Shown here one piece after another: positions 37,936 to 47,225 of a stretch of DNA of 64,000 nt. The notes beneath the pieces were generated by a model that searched no databases, had not been told where the DNA came from, and saw nothing but the letters and a program-made list of their open reading frames with translations. The DNA is taken from NCBI GenBank assembly GCA_023374025.1, contig SIJG01000124.1, positions 214,425 through 278,424 of the forward strand. Reading direction: 5' to 3'. Every line of letters begins with the position of its first letter. Position 1 is the first letter of the stretch. Made by a program: the position numbers and the translations under genes. Origin of the DNA: Heterodera schachtii. Lineage: Eukaryota; Nematoda; Chromadorea; Rhabditida; Heteroderidae.

Positions 37936-39231
37936 TAGGGTTAAGCCCCGAGCCCTCTGGGGGCAAAATGTCAGGGCCGGGGACCTCGGAGGGTGACATG
38001 TCGGGGGTCGGGTCGGGGGGGAGCTCAATTGTCGGGGGTCGGGGACCCCGATCGGGTAGTGATCAACGAAATTTTTAACGAAAAAAACAATTTTTTCTTT
38101 TTAAATTCTTGTAAATCTTCCTTTTTTCACTTTAATCATCTGATTTCGTTAGCGCCAGCATGAGTGAGTCCAAGCTGGCCTTTAAACAAGTGCTGCCATT
38201 TGTTCTTATTTATAAGAATGTTCTGATTTTGGGGTAGCGATAATTTATAATTTTGAAATTTTATGGCATAATGTCATTAAGCAGGGTTCGTAAGTGTCCT
38301 TCTTTATTCCTTATTTCTAAGATTTGTCATTACTTGGAGGGGCCAGATCTTAGAAAATGAAAATGTCCTAATTTCTAAAATTTTGCTTATTTTCAGGCTT
38401 CACCTAAACTTTTTAAATTTTTCTGGTTAATGTTTATTTCGCTGGTTTTTGAGAAAAAAAAAACTTTAAAATGGCAATTTTTATGTAAAAAATGCTACCA
38501 AAATTTTTTCTTTGTCAACCAAATTCAATGATCTTGGTATCATTCGAGAGCCCTTCAGATGCTCTATAAGCCTGCAAAATTTAAAAAAAAATTTGTTAAG
38601 ATTTAAAAAAAGTTCGGGCCAAAAATGTTGGAAAATCTGGTTGTATGAATTCTTCTGGCCATAACTTTTTTGAAACTTAACGAGATTTTTCGAATTGTGC
38701 AGGCTAATAGAGGACACTTAGGGCTATCGAAGGATACTAACAAGCAAAATGAATTCTAATTTTCAAAAAATTCTGATAGCATTTTGATCAAATAAACTGT
38801 AAAAATTTACTGATTTGAAAAAATGTTGCTAAATGTTATTATTTTTGACCCTAAAATCTTATTTTTCGGCCTTGGTGTTCATATTTTGAAAAATTACCGA
38901 TCGGCACCATGGTTTTGGGGGGCCGGCGGTGCCGATAGGCGCCACCGGAAAGTTTTTCGTAATTTTTAATGAATTAAATTAAGAAACTTTGTTCAAAATT
39001 TCAAAAATTTTCAATATTTCCCGCCTTCGTAGATGAATTAACTTTTAAATTTTTAAAACGCTCGGAGTCCCCAATCCCCCGAAATAGTGTCGGGGGATCG
39101 GGGGGGGGCAAAAAGTCGGGGGTCGGGGACCTCGGGGAATGACATGTCGGGGGTCGGGTCGTGGGATCGGCCCAAAAAACGTCTCGGGTCGGGTCGGGGG
39201 ACGGGGGGCTCGGGGTCGGGGCTTAACCCTA
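37936..39231. mobile_element. Complete non-autonomous G-rich hAT element, 1296 bp
   Basis: The left end tagggttaagccccgagccc and the right end (minus strand tagggttaagccccgacccc) form inverted termini, flanked by identical CTTAAAAG 8-mers. An 8-bp duplication is the hAT superfamily hallmark. Both ends carry repeated GGGGG / TCGGGG tracts over ~150 bp. The interior has a gttcttatttataagaatg motif, two inverted copies of a ctctataagcct-type word (38534-38585, 38690-38740) and a palindrome at 38923-38948. No transposase frame exists, so movement would need a helper. Frames at 37887-38078, 38481-38717 and 39139-39321 lie in low-complexity or interior sequence and are not genes. Confidence 0.93.
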
Positions 39232-39239
39232 CTTAAAAG
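39232..39239 (+). other. Target-site duplication, right (CTTAAAAG)
   Basis: Exact match to 37928-37935. Confidence 0.93.
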
Positions 39240-42061
39240 GATTATTTTAATTAAGGAATATTTAAGTTTAAATATGTGGAAGATTTTTGTCTTTCCGGGT
39301 CTTACTGAATTTAAGTATTAACCTTTCTAATATTGCGTAACAAAATTAAAATTTTGACGAACTTATACTATAAAACATGTTTTAATAAGTGTCAAATGTT
39401 TATTTATATTCCTTTAGCTCCAAATTATAAACTTAATATACATATGTTAAATAGATTAAAATTATGTAATAAAAATTATAAACTGAACTAGGAATCTGCA
39501 AATTTTAATGTATAAAATTTAAATTTTACAAATTTTCTAAATAATAAAAAGCATTTTATTTTTCATTTGCAGATTACTTTATAATTGGTATTATTGTTCG
39601 AAAATTTAATTTATTAGAACTTTATTCATCACTGTGGTTTGAAAAGCGAATGTTTGCGAAAATCAGTAAAGCATTTTTATAATATCATTTAAAATGAGCT
39701 TTTATTTTTAATATTATAAAACAAAGGTTAGGTTTTATTTGACAATTTTAATTCATCGAATATTTTATAATTAATGTCGAATTGTCTCGAAATTATCTAG
39801 TTAGAGTGTCTGAAGCTTTGGAATTATTAGCACAATAAATCGTTTTCTTAAAAATACTATATAAATTCTTTGATTTTTATAATAATTGCTAATTTTTATT
39901 ATCAACTTTAGTTGTATTGATTACAAAGCAAAAATTATATTATTATTTTTTACTACAAGAATAGGAAAGTCTAATATAGATTAGTGTACCGACCCACATG
40001 GAAAAACACATGGTTTGTCGTCAACTTGCCCAATTGTTATTAAAAATAATATTTCTTATTATTCTATAAGTAATAAAATTTACAATAAATTTTAATTATT
40101 TTAATTTATTTTCAAACACGATGAATTTAATTTTGTCCCTTCTCTGATTATTTCTACATATATATCAAATTAGTTGTAATTGCTGAATTAAAATTTTTTT
40201 TTCTTTTTTTTATTCCACGCATTCTCCATCTGGGAAATAGACGCTAATTGCTTGCGGTCATCATTCCAGTGTGCTCATTAGTTTAATTCATTGTTATTTC
40301 CAATAGTTAATTTAGATTCTGCTTTTAAATGATTGTTTTCCAAAATTTTGTTAAAACTCTCACGAAGAATTTTGTAGGAACTTATATTTATTATACAAAT
40401 AAGCTTCTATTGGCACTATGAAAAAAACTTTGTATTATTAATTTTTATAATCTCAATTAATTATTTATTATTATCATTTTTTATTTGATTATTGAAAATT
40501 ATGAATTTTCTAGTTTGACTTAAAGTTCAAATTTTATTATTAAAATCAATTAAAAATTTAATTTTAATAAGTATATAATCCTTGATTCTTTTAGGACATA
40601 AAAAGATATCATTAACCTTGTTCTGACCCTATTTTTCATAAGTATCTTTGTAATCTTGTCGCATTGTCTTTAATTTAGTTTCTTTAAAATTGTTAAAATT
40701 ATGTTGAAATTATTTTCAAATAAAATTTCGATACACTTATTTTTTATATCCATTTTTATTGTTCAGTATGCCTAATTTCTAACAATTTCCTTTTTCTAGG
40801 AAAATTTTTTAATTTATTTTAATCTATTCATAATAAAGACGGTAATTTCATAAAATCGTTTGAGTTGCTTAATAAATTCATTTAAAAATTATAATATGTT
40901 TATTTTAGGAAAAAGGGATTTTTTAAAATTGCTTTAATAATAAATTATTTTACAAATACTAAATAGAGACCTTTTTTTCCAATTTATCAATATTTTTATA
41001 TAAGAATGTATTTTTTGGAATTTTAAGTTTTTTAAATATTTATTCCAATATTTTAAATTCTATGTGATTTACTAATGATTGTCATGTTATTTTAGTTTTT
41101 TTCTTATTGTTGGAAACGATATTTGATCACAATATATTTAATTTGCATAGAGTTGGTTGTTATTGCTTGTTTAAACCTTTGAAATAATTAAAAATATTAA
41201 TTTATGATAAATCCACAGACAATTGCTTTTATCCGGTTTCAAAATCCAAATTTTTAGTTTTCATTCAAATATTCAGAAATACGACGTGTATGAGAAACCT
41301 CTTATTGCAGGCAAGGATTTCATTTAGTTTATTTTGATACCGAATCGCCTAATTTCTTGCAACTCACTTAAACAAATTCTTGGAAATTTTTATAGCCACA
41401 TAATAAAGAAAAGTTTTTTTGTATTTTCATGCTTGAACAAACTGTTTCATATCCAATTTAATAAAAGGAATGTCTTAATTTTAATTTACATATATTAATT
41501 CCAAATATGGAATTAACTATTATTTTCTTCTAATTATATATAATATTAAAAAAGTAAATTATATTTATTATTACAATCTTAGTTATTTTTGTATTTTATC
41601 TTAAAAAAATGGTCAAATTAATTCGTTTACCTTTTCAGAGATAAATAATAATATAAAATTTCCTTCTAATTCTCACGACTAATTTTTTAACAAATAAAAT
41701 GATTTTAATAAAATTGAGCTTTAGTTTTATTAGTTCTGAAACTTAATAAAATATAAACAAAATTTCAGTTATTATAGCCGTCAAATGACAGGCCAAGGTC
41801 CTTTTTTATTTTAGTACTTTTAGAATTTTGCTTATATTTTTCAATTTTTTTTTCTTGCATTATATTGATTTCGAATCGCTTCGATGTACCACAAATTAAA
41901 ATATTTATTTAAGTATTTCTTTATTAATGAGTTTGAAAAAATATGATTTAAATTTAATCATTTAACTATTTCTATTTTATATTTTTTATTGTTGTATTAT
42001 TAACTTTTGCCAATAATATTATATAATTTATAGTAATTCGTTTTTAATTGTAGTATTTTAG
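39240..42061. other. T-rich desert
   Basis: No gene and no repeat shared with the rest of the window. Small complex patches (about 40215-40285 and 41280-41300) are too short to interpret. Confidence 0.5.
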
Positions 42062-42149
42062 AAAGAGGAGTGAAGAAAGCGTGAACAGCAAACTCGACAG
42101 TAAGGAACGCAATAGGAGAAAAAGAGAATTTTCAAAGTATAGAAATTAG
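42062..42149 (+). other. Possible terminal exon (29 codons)
   Basis: An acceptor-like tract (tgtagtattttag) is followed by a purine-rich open frame reading KRSEESVNSKLDSKERNRR... and ending KYRN before TAG. The stretch is markedly G+C-richer than its flanks. Charged, serine-rich reading is also what any purine-rich DNA yields, so the evidence is weak. Confidence 0.17.
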
Positions 42150-43052
42150 GAGTTATTTTGCATTCTTTTAAATTTTATTGCACATTCCACCAAACATTTA
42201 TTTTTGTAGGTTGTCAGTTTTTTTATGTAAAAATTTGTCACTCTGATAAAAAATTTCAATTAATTTTGTAATTAAAATTATAGTATTTTTAATCAGTTTT
42301 TGATCACGATTTTAACTAAATCTCGACTTACAACAGCAGTTTCTGTATCCTTCCAATTTTTTAATATCTTTATTTTTGCCTTATTTTTTGAATAGCTAGT
42401 ATTTTAAAATTTTTTAATATATATTATTTAAATAAGCATATAAGTTTTCGTTTGCTAATTGAAAATTCCAAGATGAGTGTAAAACAATATCTAATGGCTA
42501 AGTTTATATCTCTTTTACTGACTACTTAACTTAAATTGAGAGATGAAAAATAATAAAAAACTTGTACTTATAATTTTTTAACAGATTGTACAAGATAGAA
42601 AAGCTAAAAACAAAGCACATACATATAATGATTTTAAAATATTACAAGATTAATAGAATTATGATTCTTATTGTAGAAAATTAATATTTATTAAATTTTT
42701 CTTTATATAAATATCATTATTTATATATTGACCCTATCCTGTGTCTTTCTAACAATTTTTTTTTAAATAAACCATATTCTATTATTAACACCCTTATATT
42801 TTCCGTTTTTGGCGCAGAGGTAAAAACATTAATTGTTTTATTTTTTTAAATGTTCTTTATTAGAAAAATAATCAAGCTACGCGGAAGATTGAAGATCTTT
42901 ATTAATATTGTTATAAAGTTCATAAATAAAATTTGTTTGGAATTATAATTAAGAAAGAATTAAATTATTTATTTCTCATTCGTAAAATAAAAGTTATATT
43001 ATTATAAATAAAATTTTGTATTAATGATTAAATTTCATTTACTCTTATTACT
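42150..43052. other. T-rich then mixed desert
   Basis: No gene or repeat recognised. Confidence 0.55.
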
Positions 43053-43517
43053 AGGGTTCTATGCACTAAAAATTGCCAAATACGCGCATAAAATATGCAG
43101 TAAAACTTCCCAAATATCCTCTAAAACTCGAAAAATGCCCAAATATGCACTAAAATATGCCTTAAAAAATTGCCAAAAATGGTTTTTAGCCCTCAAAAAA
43201 TGCCAAAAATAGTGTATGAATTAAGAATTGACTTTAAAACCCAAAACAAGGGTTAAGGAGCATTTTGTGAAATTGTAAAAATATTGAATTTCCATATTTA
43301 TAAATTTTTATATATGCTAAAATACATATATTTTTTTCAAAAAGTTTTTACCAAATTTAAAAATTTTTCGATTTTAAGGGTGCATTTTTAAAAAAATTCA
43401 AAAAATTCGATTCTTAGGGTGTATTTTTCGCTTTTTTGCATTTTTCTTGTGAAAATTTGCCAAAAATGACCAAAATATGCTCTAAAAAAGCAAAAATGGC
43501 AAAATATGCATTTATAA
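43053..43517. mobile_element. MITE-like element rich in TGCC/GCATATT words, host of a nested hAT insertion
   Basis: Starts near tagggttctatgcactaaaa and is filled with variants of aaatatgc, ttgcc and gccctcaaaaa. A similar run lies in both copies of IR1 (about 7965-8080 and 23790-23890). The right part mirrors the left (gcaaaatatgcatttataa against ttctatgcactaaaaattgc). The right end coincides with the insertion point of the next element, and no clean terminal repeat or target duplication could be fixed. Confidence 0.55.
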
Positions 43518-44037
43518 CAGGGTGCCGATCGGGAATTTTTCAAAATAAGAACACCAAAGACAAAAAATAAGATTTTAGGGTCAAAAATAAGAACATTTTG
43601 CAAAATTGCTTCAAATCAGTTATTTTTTAAATTTTTTCGATCAAAAATGTATTTAAATACTATATTTTTAGTCTCCCATTATTTGTTTTAACAATTTTGG
43701 GGAGGAAATAGGCACATCATAAATTTCAGTGCATCCGGGATAAAACAATCAGATTTTTACGAATTTTTTTTTGCGGTGCATTTTTCCAAAAAATTTTTGG
43801 GGAATAAGCGGGGCGGAAGGCCGGCGGTGCCGATAGGCGCCGCCGGGAAAATTTTTGAAAATTTGAGTATACTTTGTTAACAGATTTTGTCCAAAAATTG
43901 TCCAAATTTTGTGATTCTGAGCCAATTTTTAAGAAAACAAAGTATTTTTGGGGTTCGGCGGTGCCGTTAGGCACCGCCGTGGAAAATTTTGAAAATCTAA
44001 GTGACATTACGCCATATAAGAACAGATCGGCACCCTG
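43518..44037. mobile_element. Complete hAT-type MITE, 520 bp, with TSD ATTTATAA
   Basis: Inverted termini: the first 13 bases CAGGGTGCCGATC are mirrored at the right end (gatcggcaccctg). Identical 8-mers ATTTATAA flank it at 43510-43517 and 44038-44045. CAGGG-type ends plus 8-bp duplications are characteristic of hAT elements. The interior holds two G+C-rich palindromes (43821-43846 and 43956-43979) and a segment (gaacaccaaagac...) that recurs reversed in 38820-38900. There is no coding capacity; the 93-codon minus frame at 43726-44007 runs through the palindromes. Confidence 0.95.
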
Positions 44038-44045
44038 ATTTATAA

Positions 44046-44943
44046 TAAAGACGAATATATTTTATTTCTAATAAATTTATAAAATCTAAAAATTATACAA
44101 CATTCTTTTAAGATTAAATTAAATAATCCAGGATATTAAATTTTTATGTAAATTTTGTAAAATTAAAACAAATCATTTAAATAATAAAATTATATATACA
44201 TAATAAAAACTTCAATTTTCAATAATTTTGCATATTAGCCTAGCTGAAACTGGACATATCTTTCTTCTGTGTTGCATTAGATTAAATGAATTCATATTAT
44301 GAAATAACATTCTTTTAAATAATTAAGTATAATTAAAAATTGATAAATATAAGGTTTTTTCAAAATGGAAAATCAATTAATCACTTTAATAAAGATAAAT
44401 ATTTTAGTAAAGAAAACTGTAACAAAAATAGCATAAAGGAAAAAATTTATTTATTAAACATTCTAATTTTTTTATTTCTATTAAAAAATATGTTTTATAA
44501 AAGAAAACAAAAATAATTAAATTTTTGATAATACTTAGAAAAAGAATATCTATGAGATATTAGATGCTCAGTATAACAAAATAAGTAGCCACGTTTATAA
44601 AAAAAGGTCATAAAGATAAAAGTATTGCGTTTTTTTCCATACCAATATTTTAACATTGTTATTTAAATTAATAATTTTTTCACATTTTTTATTGAAATTT
44701 AAATTGAATTATTTTTTTGTTTTATTGTATTACCTTAATTTCTTAATTGTCAATATTATTGAGCATTTTTTTTTAATTTGATTTTAGTGAACGATTATCA
44801 ACCAGTACAGTGCACGAAGCTTTAGTAGCGACTTTTTTTGTCCTCCATTATTTATTTAAAAAGGAATGTTTTTTATTACTAAAATAATATAATGCGTTCA
44901 AAATCACCTTTATTGTGTTTTTTTAATTGTAAATTTATCTCAT
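44046..44943. other. A-rich then T-rich desert
   Basis: No gene. Composition switches near 44.64 kb. Nothing else recognised. Confidence 0.55.
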
Positions 44944-45041
44944 ACAATTAAAAGGTAGGTTTTTAAATGAAGATGACTAATAATTTTGTATTTGTTTCTC
45001 GCCAATTCTTAAAAGTAGGGTTAAGCCCCGAGCCCTCTGGG
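44944..45041 (+). repeat. 98-bp exact copy of 37864-37961 (SD1 flank plus hAT stub)
   Basis: The two stretches align without indels (constant offset 7080). They include the target sequence cttaaaag and the first ~26 bases of the G-rich hAT element, and end abruptly at ccctctggg. Carrying host flank plus a transposon stub shows that this is a copied genomic fragment and not a transposition. Confidence 0.93.
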
Positions 45042-45262
45042 CCCGTACCAAAAGAACGAGGTAAGGGTTAACCTACCCTCAGCTGCGGGTTAACCTACCC
45101 GTTACCCGTACTAAAAGAGCAACCCTGAGTTGAGGGTAACTTAACCCGGTTAACTAACCCTCAGCTGCGGGTAACTTTTTAACCCGTACTAAAAGAATCC
45201 AGTAACTGGTTAGGTTACCCTCAGCTGCGGGTAACTTTTCAACCCGCACCCATGCCAGGGTA
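45041..45262. repeat. Short interspersed motif array (CTCAGCTGCGGGT / CCCGTACTAAAAG)
   Basis: The word CTCAGCTGCGGGT occurs at 45078, 45160 and 45220, and CCCGTAC(T/C)AAAAG at 45042, 45106 and 45183. They alternate with ggttaac / gttaaccc words. The core ACCCTCAGCTGCGGGT is a 16-bp near-perfect palindrome. The array is G+C-richer than its surroundings and unlike any other sequence in the window. It could be the subterminal binding-site array of an unrecognised transposon, or a small satellite. Confidence 0.75.
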
Positions 45263-45722
45263 ACAACATGAGCATTTTTTTTCAAAAATTCTGAAAAAAT
45301 CAAAAAAAATGATATTAAAAAATTTCCTTTTGCTAGGTTGCACTATAAAGTCTGCTCTATTCAATGATATAAATTTCTTTAAAAATTTTTTGTTTTTCAC
45401 TGCGCTAGGGATCATCAAAAATTTTGAAAATTTTTACTAATTTGTTTTTGTTGGTTTCTTGTCTAATTTACTTTTACCGGTTCAAAATAATGATTATTCG
45501 ATTTTGGACAATTTTGTTCTCCTTTTTTGAAAAAATATTCGACCTTTGTAACATGAAATACCCACAAAAAGACACAATGTTTCGCGTTTAATAACTTTCC
45601 TTACAAGTAATATAATTAAACATTTTTGATATATTTCGATAGCTCTAAGTTTCCTCTATAAGTCTATAAAATTTCATAGAATTTAATTAACTATTAAAAT
45701 AGTTATGATTAGAAAAGTTATT
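45263..45722. other. Transposon-interior-like sequence, no gene
   Basis: The stretch near 45640-45690 (tcgatagctctaagtttcct then ctctataagtctataaaatt) resembles the two inverted words inside the G-rich hAT element (38534-38585 and 38690-38740). This suggests that the segment belongs with the preceding motif array to one decayed element. Confidence 0.4.
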
Positions 45723-46920
45723 TATTTTTTTATAATTTTATTTTTATACAACATGAATCATGTAATACCGAGGCAATTCATAGTATTCCATCGGGAATTG
45801 TGTTCTTTAAAGGTATACTTACAATTTAATTATTAAATATTTTCAATTTATAAAGGTCCTTTTTAATTACTAAAAACTAAATATTTTAATTGATTTATCT
45901 CTATCGTTTAGATTCCTTTTCCTCCTTTTCGCTATAATTTGATTTTTTTTTTTGAGTTGTACTAATTACATATTATATTATATTTTTTTAATTCGTTTTT
46001 GTCTTAATTTATTATGCATTTTTGGTCTAATTTCATTTTCTTTTTTTAGTCAATAAAATANGTAATTTTGCTATCCGCTTTTAATTTTATATAATAATTT
46101 CTTTATAATAAATTAAATATTTTAATGCGGAAAATAATAATAATGCATAAGATACACATACACAGCTTAATTTAATTGCCTTTAATTTTGTAGAATTTAA
46201 TAATGAATTATAGAATTATTAAGATTAGGTTCACATTCGATGTATTAAATTTAAAACATATTAAAATCTTCTTTATGAGATGCGAATTTGGTAAATCATT
46301 ATATTCTTTCTTTAAAAAATTTATCATCTTTTTTGTTGATTATGATTTCAGTTCTAATTCATATTACGATTTTTAGACTTAACTCATCAAGAGCTTACGA
46401 ATGATACCAAATTTGTCCGAATTTGATCGTTTTAAAAGGTCAGGAACCCCCTTTTTCCCTCAATTTTTATCTCCCTTTTCTCTCACTCTCTCTTTTTTTT
46501 CTCTCTCTCTTTTCTCTCTATTTCTCACTCTCTCTCTTCCTCTCATCCTTCTTTCAACAAATATCTACTAATTAATCTTTTACTTGAAAATATAATTTTA
46601 AACAATAGTTTTAACTCTAATTGGTGAAGAACGAACAGCCCAGAGTACTCTTTAAAATATTTTTTTGATTAAATACGTTTAATTTTAATTTTCGAAAATA
46701 AAGCTAAACTTCAATCTAAACTTTAATAAAATTTAAAATGTGAATATTTATAGAAATAAATAGATTTAATTTACGGTAAAAAATCTAAAAAAAGGGAATC
46801 AAAGAATTTAAATCACAAAATGTTGTCTGAAAATTACTAAATTTACTACGCAATTTTTGTTCTTCATGATTTCTCTACTTTATTAAAATTCATTCTTATT
46901 TTTGCTAAATTTAAAAATAA
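45723..46920 (+). repeat. Segmental duplication SD2, copy 2
   Basis: Direct copy of 34411-36068 lacking the ~470 bp counterpart of 35226-35697 (junction near catccttctttcaac, 46544-46556). An undetermined base (n) lies at 46061 within an A-run. Divergence is modest and mostly indels in A/T runs. Confidence 0.9.
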
Positions 46921-47084
46921 ACAAATATACGTTTGAATACTTTTTATGTATTATAAAAAGGTTTAAGAAAATGCAAAAACTATCGAAAAATTTACCCCAA
47001 AATAAGACTTTTCCGCCAATGCTTCTAAATAAGAGTGCAAAAATGCGATGTAAATGAATTGAGGTGATTTTAACAAACAAAAAC

Positions 47085-47225
47085 TGGTATTAGGGTCCGA
47101 ATGCTGGGCTTTTTCAAAACCGGATCCCGACCTTTTGCTAATAACTAGAAAGTTTGGGTCAAATGTTCTTAAAATTAGTGAAACGAAAAAATTCTTAGAC
47201 ATTTGTTAGCGGTGCTTCTCGGCAC
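47085..47225. mobile_element. Probable transposon fragment (TAGGGTCCGAATG)
   Basis: Opens tagggtccgaatgctgggct, a terminus-like start, runs through accggatcccgacc and contains ggtgcttctcggcacc, a short palindrome like those in the hAT elements. No matching right end was found. Minus-strand frames at 46883-47080 and 46963-47202 overlap it and are not conserved elsewhere. Confidence 0.35.

Larger units (their letters stand above)
36744..38391 (+). repeat. Segmental duplication SD1, copy 2
   Basis: Direct copy of 20636-22267. Here the hAT element within the block is complete, so this copy keeps more of the ancestral state. The last ~100 bases before the element plus its first 26 bases also occur a third time at 44944-45041. 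The hairpin at 36931-36966 is identical to that at 20821-20856. Confidence 0.92.

Noticed and set aside
39139..39321. Glycine/arginine-rich frame
   Set aside because: It reads through the G-run subterminal repeats of the hAT element. Same cause for frames at 37887-38078 and 22284-22484.
45041..45262. ttaaccc / gggttaa words suggesting telomeric repeats
   Set aside because: The spacing is irregular and the words are tied to the CAGCTG and CCCGTAC motifs. There is no run of a telomere unit, and duplicated host sequence follows directly.
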